The notes beneath the pieces are model-generated. The model saw nothing but the letters and a program-made list of their open reading frames with translations. It was not told the origin of the DNA and searched no databases. From Flavobacteriales bacterium UBA972 (GTDB lineage Bacteria; Bacteroidota; Bacteroidia; Flavobacteriales; Schleiferiaceae), in the NCBI GenBank assembly GCA_002292855.1, contig DBBY01000053.1, forward strand, positions 1-9,452: a DNA stretch of 9,452 bases, in the 5' to 3' direction. Of the stretch, positions 1-7,334 are shown one piece after another. The translations under genes and the position numbers were made by a program. The first letter of the stretch is position 1; each line of letters opens with the position of its first letter.

Positions 1-933
1 CTCTTCCCCATTGAGCACAACGACATCTGGGATATCTACAAAAAAGCAGAGGCTAGCTTTTGGACGGCAGAAGAAATTGACCTGCACCAAGACGCCAGCG
101 ATTGGGAAAACAAGCTGACGGAAGAAGAGCGCTACTTCATCAAGCATATTCTTGCGTTTTTTGCCGCTTCTGACGGCATTGTGAACGAGAATTTGGCCGA
201 AAACTTCGTCAATGAGGTTCAGTATACCGAGGCAAAATTCTTCTACGGATTCCAAATTATGATGGAGAACATTCACAGCGAGACCTACTCCCTGTTGATT
301 GACACCTACGTGAAGGATCCTGCCGAGCGCCACCAACTCTTCAATGCAATTGACAATTTTGAGGCTATAAAAAAGAAGGCCGACTGGGCCCTGCGTTGGA
401 TTAAGTCGCCCTCTTTTGCGGAGCGTCTCGTAGCCTTTGCAGCCGTGGAAGGAATCTTCTTTAGCGGTTCGTTTTGCTCCATTTTTTGGATGAAGAAGCG
501 CGGTTTGATGCCGGGATTGACCTTCTCCAACGAGTTGATTAGCCGCGACGAGGGCATGCACTGCGACTTTGCGGTTCACCTTCACAACCAGCACCTGGTA
601 AACAAGGTTCCCAAGGAGCGCATCACGCAAATCCTCTTGGAAGCCCTAGACATTGAGCGCGAATTCATTACTGAATCATTGCCCGTTGACTTGATTGGAA
701 TGAACTGCCGCTTGATGGTTCAGTACCTAGAGTTTGTGACGGATCGCCTTCTGGGCGAGCTCAATTGTGACCGTGTGTTCAATAGGGAGAATCCCTTTGA
801 CTTCATGGACATGATTTCCCTTGAGGGCAAGACAAACTTCTTTGAGAAGCGCGTTTCGGACTACCGCAAGGCTGGCGTTGGAGCAGAGGCTGAAACCAAT
901 GCCAACACTTTTTCTTTTGAATCCGATTTCTAA
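1..933 (+). CDS. nrdB: Ribonucleoside-diphosphate reductase small (beta, R2) subunit, class Ia, 5'-truncated by window edge
   Basis: Makes and holds the diiron-tyrosyl radical that ribonucleotide reductase uses to turn ribonucleotides into deoxyribonucleotides for DNA synthesis; cytosolic, partner of NrdA. The frame is open from base 1, giving 310 residues; family length suggests about 10-20 N-terminal residues lie upstream. Numbering from the window edge, iron ligands are recognisable as D27 (AEEIDL), E89 and H92 (ENIH), E150 (VEGIFF), and E184 and H187 (RDEGMH). Y96 (HSETY) is the radical tyrosine, equivalent to mouse R2 Y177. The C-terminus (FSFESDF) resembles the acidic-aromatic tail that docks R2 on the large subunit. 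The sequence is strikingly close to animal R2, for example in KKAEASFWTAEE and KKRGLMPGLTFSNELISRDEG. A GTG at 181 is inside the conserved core and is not the start. nrdA follows after 15 nt, so the two are surely co-transcribed. Confidence 0.97.
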   Translation, partial: LFPIEHNDIWDIYKKAEASFWTAEEIDLHQDASDWENKLTEEERYFIKHILAFFAASDGIVNENLAENFVNEVQYTEAKFFYGFQIMMENIHSETYSLLIDTYVKDPAERHQLFNAIDNFEAIKKKADWALRWIKSPSFAERLVAFAAVEGIFFSGSFCSIFWMKKRGLMPGLTFSNELISRDEGMHCDFAVHLHNQHLVNKVPKERITQILLEALDIEREFITESLPVDLIGMNCRLMVQYLEFVTDRLLGELNCDRVFNRENPFDFMDMISLEGKTNFFEKRVSDYRKAGVGAEAETNANTFSFESDF

Positions 934-948
934 TACCCCTCCACTAGC

Positions 949-3387
949 ATGATGCATGTTCTAAAGCGTGACGGACGCAGGGAAGCCGTAAAGTTTGACA
1001 AAATCACGGCCCGTGTTCAGAAGCTTTGCTACGGCCTTAGCCCTTTAGTTGACCCGGTGGCAGTAGCCCTCCGCGTCATCGAGGGTCTTTATGACGGAGT
1101 TACCACCAGTGAGCTTGACAGCCTTGCCGCCGAGATCTCTGCGTCAATGACCGTGCGCCACCCCGACTTCGCCCAGCTCGCAGCTCGGATCGCAGTCAGC
1201 AACCTGCACAAGAACACCAACAAGTCCTTCTCAGAGACGATGCGGGCCATGCACCAGTTTGTGAACCCCAAAACGGGCCAGGCTGCTCCGCTCATCGCCG
1301 ACGACGTAATGGAAATCGTTGAAAAAAACGCCGAATTACTCGACTCCTTGGTGATTTATGACCGAGACTTTAGCTACGATTATTTTGGCTTCAAGACCCT
1401 TGAGCGGTCCTACCTACTGCGCATGAACGGCCGCATTGCGGAACGTCCGCAGCAGATGCTCCTTCGCGTGTCGCTGGGCATTCACAAAGAAGATATTCAA
1501 GCCGCAATCGAGACCTACGACGGCATGTCGCGCGGACTCTACACGCACGCCACTCCGACCCTGTTTAACGCCGGCACGCCAAAGCCCCAGATGTCGAGCT
1601 GCTTCTTGCTGCAAATGGCAGACGACAGCATTGACGGCATTTATGATACCCTTAAGCAGACTGCCAAAATCTCTCAAAGTGCTGGCGGAATTGGGCTGAG
1701 CATCCACAATGTGCGTGCGACTGGATCCTACATACGCGGAACCAACGGCACGTCAAACGGACTCATTCCCCTGCTTCGGGTGTTCAACGACACAGCCCGC
1801 TACGTAGACCAAGGCGGAGGCAAGCGCAAAGGCTCTTTTGCGGTTTACCTCGAGCCCTGGCACGCCGACATTTTTGACTTTTTGGACCTCAAGAAAAACA
1901 CGGGCAAAGAGGAACTGCGCGCTCGCGATTTGTTCTATGCCATGTGGATTCCCGACCTGTTTATGGAGCGGGTAGAGGCCGACAGCGATTGGACCCTAAT
2001 GTGTCCCAACGAGTGCCCAGGGCTTTATGATTCCTACGGAGACGATTTTAACGCCAAGTACCTAGCCTTTGAACAGGCCGGCAAGGGCCGTCGGGTCATC
2101 AAGGCCCGTGAATTGTGGACCAAGATCCTCGAGAGCCAAATTGAGACGGGAACTCCCTACATGCTCTACAAGGACGCGGCCAATGCCAAGTCCAACCAAA
2201 AGAACCTAGGCGTAATCCGTTCTTCAAACCTCTGCACCGAGATCATGGAGTACACCGCTCCCGACGAAATTGCGGTGTGCAACCTGGCCTCCATCGCCCT
2301 GCCGAAGTATGTGGACAACGGAGCCTTTGACCACCAAATGCTCTATGATGTCGTGTACAAGGTGACGCACAACCTCAACGACGTAATTGATCAAAACTAC
2401 TACCCGGTTCCCGAGGCTCGCAATTCCAACATGCGCCATCGCCCAGTGGGCTTGGGAGTGCAGGGTTTGGCGGATGCCTTCATCAAGCTGCGCTTGCCCT
2501 TTACTTCGCCCGAGGCGCGCCAGCTCAACAAAGACATTTTTGAGACCATTTACTTTGCCGCGGTAACGGCGTCTTGCGACATGGCCAAAAAGCATGGCCA
2601 CTACGAGACTTTTAAAGGTTCTCCAATGAGCGAAGGCCTCTTTCAGTTCAATTTGTGGGGCGTGACCGAAGACCAACTGAGCGGACGCTGGGATTGGAAG
2701 TCCTTGCAAAAGGAAGTGGTCAAGCACGGAGTGCGAAATTCCCTGCTTGTGGCGCCCATGCCTACGGCATCAACCTCGCAGATTCTAGGAAACAACGAGT
2801 GCTTCGAGCCCTACACGAGCAACCTCTACACCCGTCGAGTGCTTTCGGGCGAGTTCATCGTGGTAAACAAGCATCTTTTGATCGACTTGGTCAAGCTTGG
2901 TTTGTGGAACGACGACCTAAAGAACGCCATCATGGCCAACAATGGCTCGGTTCAGGCGATTGACGGGATTCCCGACAACATCAAAGAGCTCTACAAGACG
3001 GTTTGGGAGCTCTCGATGCGCGACATCATTGACATGGCAGCCGACCGAGGAATCTTTATTGACCAGTCGCAGTCGCTCAACTTGTTTGTGGAGTCGCCCA
3101 ACATGGGCAAGCTCACTTCGATGCACTTCTATGCATGGAAGAAAGGCCTTAAAACGGGTATGTACTACCTGCGTACCAAGGCGGCCTCTGCAGCGATTAA
3201 GTTCACGGTGAAGAAGCGAAGCCAATCTGCCCCTGAGGTAGAGGCATTCAGCGAGGTCGAGTCCATTAAGGCAGCGCAAGAGGCACTGGCCGCGATGGAA
3301 CTTCCTGAGGTCAAGGCCTACAGTGCTGAAGAGGTCATCGCCTGTTCTCTGGATGATCCGGAGAACTGCGAGGCCTGCGGATCCTAG
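949..3387 (+). CDS. nrdA: Ribonucleoside-diphosphate reductase large (alpha, R1) subunit, class Ia
   Basis: Catalytic subunit that reduces ribonucleoside diphosphates using a thiyl radical passed from NrdB. 812 residues. An ATP-cone (about residues 1-95, beginning MHVLKRDGR) predicts allosteric on/off control by ATP/dATP, with D57 matching the human activity-site aspartate. The active site is complete: redox cysteines C218 (PQMSSC) and C444 (EIAVCNLAS), and N427, C429 and E431 in SNLCTE. These residues have the same numbers as in human RRM1. Y739-Y740 (GMYYLRT) form the radical-transfer pair. C807 and C810 in the tail NCEACGS are the shuttle dithiol re-reduced by thioredoxin or glutaredoxin. 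The tail after residue 755 is rich in Glu and Ala, and the whole protein is about 20 residues longer than human R1. There are two adjacent ATGs; the second (952) matches the RRM1 start equally well. No Shine-Dalgarno is seen. Expression is probably driven from upstream of nrdB. Confidence 0.98.
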   Translation: MMHVLKRDGRREAVKFDKITARVQKLCYGLSPLVDPVAVALRVIEGLYDGVTTSELDSLAAEISASMTVRHPDFAQLAARIAVSNLHKNTNKSFSETMRAMHQFVNPKTGQAAPLIADDVMEIVEKNAELLDSLVIYDRDFSYDYFGFKTLERSYLLRMNGRIAERPQQMLLRVSLGIHKEDIQAAIETYDGMSRGLYTHATPTLFNAGTPKPQMSSCFLLQMADDSIDGIYDTLKQTAKISQSAGGIGLSIHNVRATGSYIRGTNGTSNGLIPLLRVFNDTARYVDQGGGKRKGSFAVYLEPWHADIFDFLDLKKNTGKEELRARDLFYAMWIPDLFMERVEADSDWTLMCPNECPGLYDSYGDDFNAKYLAFEQAGKGRRVIKARELWTKILESQIETGTPYMLYKDAANAKSNQKNLGVIRSSNLCTEIMEYTAPDEIAVCNLASIALPKYVDNGAFDHQMLYDVVYKVTHNLNDVIDQNYYPVPEARNSNMRHRPVGLGVQGLADAFIKLRLPFTSPEARQLNKDIFETIYFAAVTASCDMAKKHGHYETFKGSPMSEGLFQFNLWGVTEDQLSGRWDWKSLQKEVVKHGVRNSLLVAPMPTASTSQILGNNECFEPYTSNLYTRRVLSGEFIVVNKHLLIDLVKLGLWNDDLKNAIMANNGSVQAIDGIPDNIKELYKTVWELSMRDIIDMAADRGIFIDQSQSLNLFVESPNMGKLTSMHFYAWKKGLKTGMYYLRTKAASAAIKFTVKKRSQSAPEVEAFSEVESIKAAQEALAAMELPEVKAYSAEEVIACSLDDPENCEACGS

Positions 3388-3415
3388 CGAACTGGGTTAT
3401 TCGGCCGGTTTTTGC

Positions 3416-3441
3416 GGCTAGAATTAGCCCTAGATTTTTTT
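3416..3441 (+). terminator. Weak candidate rho-independent terminator after nrdA
   Basis: A short perfect stem, GGCTA (3416-3420) pairing with TAGCC (3425-3429) around a GAAT loop, is followed after 5 nt by seven T residues (3435-3441). It is placed 28 nt after the nrdA stop, as expected for an operon end. The stem is only 5 bp and is separated from the T-tract, so efficiency is doubtful; this may be chance. Confidence 0.3.
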
Positions 3442-3451
3442 GTCTTAGGTA

Positions 3452-3479
3452 TTGTGTATGAGGAATTTGTGTATCTTAG
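3452..3479 (+). promoter_or_regulatory. Bacteroidota-type promoter for the 52-residue membrane protein gene
   Basis: TTG (3452-3454) and TATCTTAG (3472-3479) are separated by 17 nt. The Bacteroidota primary sigma factor recognises a TTG -33 element and a TAnnTTTG -7 element about 17-23 nt apart; here one of the fixed -7 bases differs. Transcription would begin a few bases downstream, leaving a leader of roughly 15-20 nt before the ATG at 3502. The site follows the nrdA end directly, which supports a new transcription unit. Confidence 0.45.
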
Positions 3480-3501
3480 AACAACCCAAATCGAGAAACT
3501 T

Positions 3502-3660
3502 ATGCCTACTGACCCAAACAAGCTTGACAAGGAGAGCATTCGCGAGAAGCATCGCTTAGAGGAGGAGAAGCACAACAAGGCTGCTGAGACTACCTCTATG
3601 GTGGTCCTTGTGGTGATTCTCGCAATTGTTGGAACCCTAGCCTATTTCTTGAGCAACTGA
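3502..3660 (+). CDS. Small single-pass membrane protein of unknown function (52 aa)
   Basis: I do not recognise a family. The protein has a highly charged, Lys/Glu/His-rich N-terminal half (about residues 6-27, probably helical) and a hydrophobic segment at residues 33-50 (valine, leucine and isoleucine rich) with only Ser-Asn after it. That predicts a C-terminally anchored or single-span inner-membrane protein with its charged part probably in the cytosol. There is no signal peptidase motif or lipobox. The ATG at 3502 is chosen because a promoter-like element ends 22 nt upstream. A longer open frame reaching back to a TTG at 3412 would run through the candidate terminator and promoter. The next gene starts 25 nt downstream and has its own promoter-like element. 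Coding is supported by the clean hydrophobic segment and context rather than homology. Confidence 0.7.
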   Translation: MPTDPNKLDKESIREKHRLEEEKHNKAAETTSMVVLVVILAIVGTLAYFLSN

Positions 3661-3679
3661 GTGCCACGGCGTACCTTCG
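3649..3679 (+). promoter_or_regulatory. Start-proximal Bacteroidota-type promoter before the DjlA-like gene
   Basis: TTG (3649-3651), 20 nt, then TACCTTCG (3672-3679), one base away from the TAnnTTTG -7 consensus. Only 6 nt separate the -7 box from the ATG at 3686, so the transcript would have a leader of almost zero length. The -33 element lies inside the end of the preceding 52-codon gene. No experimental support is possible from sequence alone. Confidence 0.45.
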
Positions 3680-3685
3680 CTTAGC

Positions 3686-4414
3686 ATGAAGCGTTGGACC
3701 ACGTGGCTTGGAGGCGGCTTAGGATGGGCGCTCGGTGGTCCCGTTGGGGCCCTACTTGGGGCAGCCTTAGGCAATGCCCTCACTGATTTTTGGTCCAAAG
3801 ACCCCCGCGGCGCGGCCGTACCCTCTGCAGAGCGTGATTTTCACGCTTCTCTTTTGGTTCTAGCCTCGATGGTCATCAAGGCAGACGGCAAGGTGGACCA
3901 GCGCGAGCTCAGCTATGTTCGAGAGCAGTTTAAGCAGTGGTTTGGTGCCGACCGAGCCAATGAGGCCTTCAATTTTTTTAAGCAAGTGGTGCGGGAGCAG
4001 CCCGCCCTCACGACGGTCTGTGCGGAGGTGCGTCGCCACATGAGCCTTCAAGGCAGGATTCAAATTGTGGGTTTCTTGTTTGGTTTGGCCCAGGCCGACG
4101 GGGCAATTCAGCCTTCTGAGCGCCAAGTAATCGCCCGCATCGCCCAGTATTTAGGCATCGGGCAGGCAGACTTTCAAAGGCAGGAGCTCTTGCACGGTTC
4201 GGCGGAACAACGCCTGGACCCCTACGAGGTGCTGGGACTGAGTCCGAGTGCTAGCGATTCCGACCTAAAATCGGCCTACCGAAGGCTGGTAAAAAAGTAC
4301 CATCCCGACGCGCTGCAGGGCATGGGTGAAGACGTTGTCAAAGAGGCCGAGGCAAGTTTTAGGCAAATTCAGTCTGCCTACGAAGAACTTTGCAAGGCCC
4401 GCGGCATTAAGTAG
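3686..4414 (+). CDS. DjlA-like membrane co-chaperone: TerB domain plus C-terminal J domain
   Basis: Probable DnaK (Hsp70) co-chaperone tethered to the inner membrane. 242 residues, in the same order as E. coli DjlA. Residues 8-32 form a glycine/alanine-rich hydrophobic segment (glycine-zipper-like membrane anchor). About 50-165 form a TerB-like helical domain with two acidic repeats, KADGKVDQRE (65-74) and QADGAIQPSE (136-145), the usual putative metal-binding signatures. Residues 178-240 are a J domain starting DPYEVLGL, with the essential HPD tripeptide at 206-208, so stimulation of DnaK ATPase is expected. The TerB name does not mean tellurite resistance: no other ter genes are nearby. A -7-like box ends 6 nt before the ATG and no Shine-Dalgarno is present. 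The stop is 2 nt before the polyprenyl synthase start, indicating co-transcription. The client proteins are unknown. Confidence 0.9.
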   Translation: MKRWTTWLGGGLGWALGGPVGALLGAALGNALTDFWSKDPRGAAVPSAERDFHASLLVLASMVIKADGKVDQRELSYVREQFKQWFGADRANEAFNFFKQVVREQPALTTVCAEVRRHMSLQGRIQIVGFLFGLAQADGAIQPSERQVIARIAQYLGIGQADFQRQELLHGSAEQRLDPYEVLGLSPSASDSDLKSAYRRLVKKYHPDALQGMGEDVVKEAEASFRQIQSAYEELCKARGIK

Positions 4415-4416
4415 GT

Positions 4417-5379
4417 ATGGACTTTAGAGAACCCATACGGGCCGAACTGGCTCAATTTAATCGTGAGTTTCCCGAGGCCTTTCGGTCCAATGTGGCGCTT
4501 TTGGACCTGATTCTGCGCTATGTGGTGCGGCAAAAGGGCAAGCAACTTCGGCCGTCTTTGGTTTTTTTAATGGCTAAGGCCCACGGCGAGGTTGGTCCGC
4601 GGAGCTATCGCGGGGCTACTTTGGTGGAGCTCATGCACACGGCGACCTTGGTGCACGACGACGTGGTCGATGAGTCGGCCGTTCGCCGCTCGATGTTTTC
4701 AATCAACGCCCTTTGGAAGAATAAGATTGCAGTCTTGGTTGGCGACTACATGCTCTCTCGGGTGCTCCTGCGGGCGGTGGAATCGGGCGACTACGACCTT
4801 CTTCGCATGGTGAGCACTGCGGTGCGGGCTATGAGCGAGGGCGAACTTCTTCAAATCGAGAAGGCTCGGCGCCTGGACATTGACGAGTCGGTCTACTACG
4901 ACATCATACAAAAAAAGACGGCCTCCCTCATGGCCTCCTGCTGCGGGGTTGGCGCGGCATCGGTCGGGGCGGACGAGGCCTTGGTTAAGAGGGCGGAGGC
5001 CTTTGGCAACGCACTGGGCATGGGATTTCAGATTCAAGACGACCTACTGGACTACCAGGCCTACGGGTCGAGCGGCAAGCCCGCGGGAATTGACGTCCGC
5101 GAGCAAAAAATGACGCTCCCCCTGATTTTTGCCCTTCAGCAGGCAGAGCCCCAGACCAAGCGCGAGCTCATGCGCATCGTGCGGCGCAAGTCCAACGATC
5201 CCGAGAGCATCAGGACGCTTATGACCGAAGTCGATCGCCTGGGTGGCCTGGACTACGCACGGGAACGTCGAAACGCCTTTCTCGACCAAGCTAGAGCCAT
5301 CCTATCGGATTTTGCTCAGAGCGATGCCCGTGAAGCACTCGATTCCTTGATCGATTTTGTGGGCCAGAGGGCCAAATAA
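4417..5379 (+). CDS. Trans-polyprenyl diphosphate synthase (octaprenyl/heptaprenyl type)
   Basis: Head-to-tail isoprenyl diphosphate synthase that extends a short allylic primer with isopentenyl diphosphate, in Bacteroidota most likely to supply the menaquinone side chain. 320 residues, normal for the family. Substrate-binding GKQLRP is at 41-46. The first aspartate-rich motif is DDVVD (81-85) followed by an Arg pair at 90-91. The second is DDLLD (208-212), followed by GKPAGIDVREQKMTLPLI at 220-237. Alanine at 76, five residues before the first motif, is small; in this family a bulky aromatic there blocks elongation, so a long product is expected rather than farnesyl or geranylgeranyl diphosphate. 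The exact chain length cannot be read from sequence. It is similar to ispB/hepT-type enzymes. It starts 2 nt after the DjlA-like gene and is followed 20 nt later by dnaG. Confidence 0.95.
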   Translation: MDFREPIRAELAQFNREFPEAFRSNVALLDLILRYVVRQKGKQLRPSLVFLMAKAHGEVGPRSYRGATLVELMHTATLVHDDVVDESAVRRSMFSINALWKNKIAVLVGDYMLSRVLLRAVESGDYDLLRMVSTAVRAMSEGELLQIEKARRLDIDESVYYDIIQKKTASLMASCCGVGAASVGADEALVKRAEAFGNALGMGFQIQDDLLDYQAYGSSGKPAGIDVREQKMTLPLIFALQQAEPQTKRELMRIVRRKSNDPESIRTLMTEVDRLGGLDYARERRNAFLDQARAILSDFAQSDAREALDSLIDFVGQRAK

Positions 5380-5391
5380 TTCCTACCTTCA
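5356..5391 (+). promoter_or_regulatory. Possible start-proximal promoter for dnaG
   Basis: TTTG (5356-5359) lies 24 nt before TACCTTCA (5384-5391), a -7-like box with two departures from TAnnTTTG. The box ends 8 nt before the dnaG ATG and shares TACCTTC with the box before the DjlA-like gene at 3672. The spacer is slightly long and the -33 element is inside the preceding gene, so read-through from upstream may be the main source of dnaG transcript. Confidence 0.3.
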
Positions 5392-5399
5392 TCCGTCCT

Positions 5400-7334
5400 A
5401 TGGGATTGATTTCGCCTGCCACTATTGACCGCATTCTTGACGCCGCGCGCATCGAGGAGGTTGTTGGGGAATTCGCTACACTCAAGCGCAGCGGCAGCAG
5501 CTTCAGGGGCCTTAGTCCCTTTACTCAAGAGAAGACGCCGTCGTTTTATGTGGTTCCGTCCAAGGGCATTTTCAAGTGTTTTTCGTCGGGCAAAGGCGGT
5601 TCGGTAGTTACTTTTTTGATGGAGCACGAGAAGCTTACCTACCCCGACGCGCTGCGCTGGCTGGCCAAGAAGTACAGCATAGAAATCGAAGAAGAAGAGA
5701 CCAGCCCCGAGCAGGAAGCCGTTCGCGACCGCCGCGAGAGCATGTTTGCAGTCAATGCCTTTGCGCTCAAGCAGTTCAGTGAATGGATGTGGAACGACGA
5801 CCAGGGTCGCGCCGTGGGCCTTGCCTACTTCAAAGAGCGCGGCTTTAGCGAAGAAACCATCCGAAAATTTGAACTCGGATTTCACCTGGACGGGCGCAAT
5901 AGTTTTGCCAAAAGTGCCGAGAAAGAGCGCTTTCTTCCGGAGTTTGTCGAGGCCACCGGGCTTTGCATTAAGCGTGAATCCGGCGACTTGATCGATCGGT
6001 TTTGGGGTCGAGCGATGTTCCCGATTCACTCGCTTAGTGGCCGGGTCGTGGGCTTTGGCGGCCGGGTTCTTCGCAACGATGCCAAAACCGCGAAGTACCT
6101 CAACAGCCCAGAGTCAGAGATTTACCACAAGTCTCAGGTGCTTTATGGGCTCTTTCAGGCCAAGCAAGCAATTAGTAAGGCCAATAAGGTTTTCCTCGTG
6201 GAGGGCTACACCGACGTAATCAGCATGCACCAAGCGGGAGTGCACAATGTGGTCTCTTCGAGCGGAACCTCCCTCACCCTCGAGCAAATCCGACTGGTGA
6301 AGCGCCTTACCGAGCACGTAACCCTGCTCTACGACGGCGACAAGGCGGGCATCAAGGCATCGTTTCGCGGAATCGATTTGCTCCTTGAAGAAGGCATGTA
6401 TGTGCGTGCGGTGCCCTTGCCCGTTGGCGAAGACCCGGACTCCCTGGCCCGATCGATGGACGCAGAGTCCCTAAACACCTTTTTGGCGGCAAACGAAGTA
6501 GATTTTATGCGCTTTAAGGTGGAGGCCTTGACCGAAGACGGTGCGGACCAAGACCCGATTCGGCGCTCAGAAATTGTGCGCGACGTGCTGCAGTCCGTGG
6601 CAAAAATTCCCAATGCCATCCTGCGCGAAGTCTACCTGCGCGACAGCGCCCAACGACTGGGAATGGAGGAGCGCAGCCTCTACGCCGAGATGGAGCGCAT
6701 TCGAGGGGCAGAATTGCGCAGCAACACTCCAAGGCGCGCGGACCAGGATTCCGCCAACGATTCCCCCAGCATGGTGCTGCAGCAGCCCCAGGCTCCGCGA
6801 CCCTTGGCGGTAGAAGAGGCTTTGATCAGGGTACTGCTCCAGTTTGGCAGCGCGCGCGTGAAGTGGAATGGTCCCGACGGACTGGAACAAGAAGATGCTT
6901 CGGCAGCCCTTATTTTGGATGATTTAAGCGCAGACGAGCTGGAATTCAGCCATCTGCCCTACCAGGCGCTCTACGCTGAAATGCTCGCCGTTTGGAGGGC
7001 CGAGGAACGAATTCTGGGCCCGGAGCACTTTGTGCGCCACGCGGACCCAAGCATGGCCTTAACCGCCGCGGAATGCCTAACCGAACGGCACCAGCTGGCC
7101 AATTGGTCTCGCAAAAACATCTTCATCGGGGAACTCGAGGACCAACTATCCCTGCACGTTTACGAATGCCTCTTGCGCTTTAAAGAGCACCGCCTCGAGG
7201 ACCGAATTAAGAGCGCCCTGGTGGAGCTCTCGACCCTTACCGAGGCGGACGCACGCGACGCCAAACTGGTTGATTTTATGCGCATTCAAACGCTTCGCAA
7301 CAGCCTGCGGGCCGAACTTCAGCGCGTCGTATGA
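5400..7334 (+). CDS. dnaG: DNA primase DnaG with degenerate zinc-binding site
   Basis: Synthesises RNA primers at the replication fork and works with the DnaB helicase. 644 residues, normal length. The N-terminal zinc-binding-type domain covers about 1-95. Where E. coli DnaG has Cys-His-Cys-Cys ligands (40, 43, 61, 64), this protein has S39, T42, C60 and S63, so a standard zinc site cannot form, although surrounding EKTPSF and GKGGSVVTFLMEHE are kept. The RNA-polymerase core follows, with YLNSPESEIYHKSQVLYG (233-250). The TOPRIM catalytic residues are intact: EGYTD (268-272), DGDKAG (312-317) and DPD (345-347). After a variable Pro/Gln-rich linker (about 440-468), residues 469-644 form the C-terminal helicase-interaction region. 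The ATG at 5400 matches the usual N-terminus (ISPATIDRIL). The stop overlaps the next start in ATGA. Flavobacterial primases, as I recall them, often show the same ligand loss. Confidence 0.97.
   Translation: MGLISPATIDRILDAARIEEVVGEFATLKRSGSSFRGLSPFTQEKTPSFYVVPSKGIFKCFSSGKGGSVVTFLMEHEKLTYPDALRWLAKKYSIEIEEEETSPEQEAVRDRRESMFAVNAFALKQFSEWMWNDDQGRAVGLAYFKERGFSEETIRKFELGFHLDGRNSFAKSAEKERFLPEFVEATGLCIKRESGDLIDRFWGRAMFPIHSLSGRVVGFGGRVLRNDAKTAKYLNSPESEIYHKSQVLYGLFQAKQAISKANKVFLVEGYTDVISMHQAGVHNVVSSSGTSLTLEQIRLVKRLTEHVTLLYDGDKAGIKASFRGIDLLLEEGMYVRAVPLPVGEDPDSLARSMDAESLNTFLAANEVDFMRFKVEALTEDGADQDPIRRSEIVRDVLQSVAKIPNAILREVYLRDSAQRLGMEERSLYAEMERIRGAELRSNTPRRADQDSANDSPSMVLQQPQAPRPLAVEEALIRVLLQFGSARVKWNGPDGLEQEDASAALILDDLSADELEFSHLPYQALYAEMLAVWRAEERILGPEHFVRHADPSMALTAAECLTERHQLANWSRKNIFIGELEDQLSLHVYECLLRFKEHRLEDRIKSALVELSTLTEADARDAKLVDFMRIQTLRNSLRAELQRVV

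Noticed and set aside
181..183. GTG as the start of nrdB
   Set aside because: The frame upstream to base 1 encodes conserved R2 sequence, including the first iron ligand aspartate, so the true start is before the window.
2224..2727. 167-codon minus-strand open frame opposite nrdA
   Set aside because: It is opposite the invariant catalytic region of nrdA, with no family features and no promoter-like element; an antisense shadow.
3412..3501. N-terminal extension of the 52-residue protein from a TTG at 3412
   Set aside because: It would translate through the candidate terminator and the TTG/TATCTTAG promoter elements; the ATG at 3502 fits the promoter spacing better.
3388..3501. Riboswitch or small RNA in the largest intergenic gap
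   Set aside because: Only a 5-bp stem and a promoter-like element can be seen; no conserved riboswitch core or extended pairing is evident in 114 nt.
3686..4414. TerB domain as part of a tellurite-resistance or ter stress operon
   Set aside because: No terA, terC, terD or terZ gene is present, and the membrane segment-TerB-J domain order is that of DjlA.
5316..6029. Long open frame of 237 codons on the minus strand opposite the 5' end of dnaG
   Set aside because: It lies wholly opposite well-conserved primase and polyprenyl synthase coding sequence, has no recognisable motifs, and is explained by codon bias of GC-rich genes.
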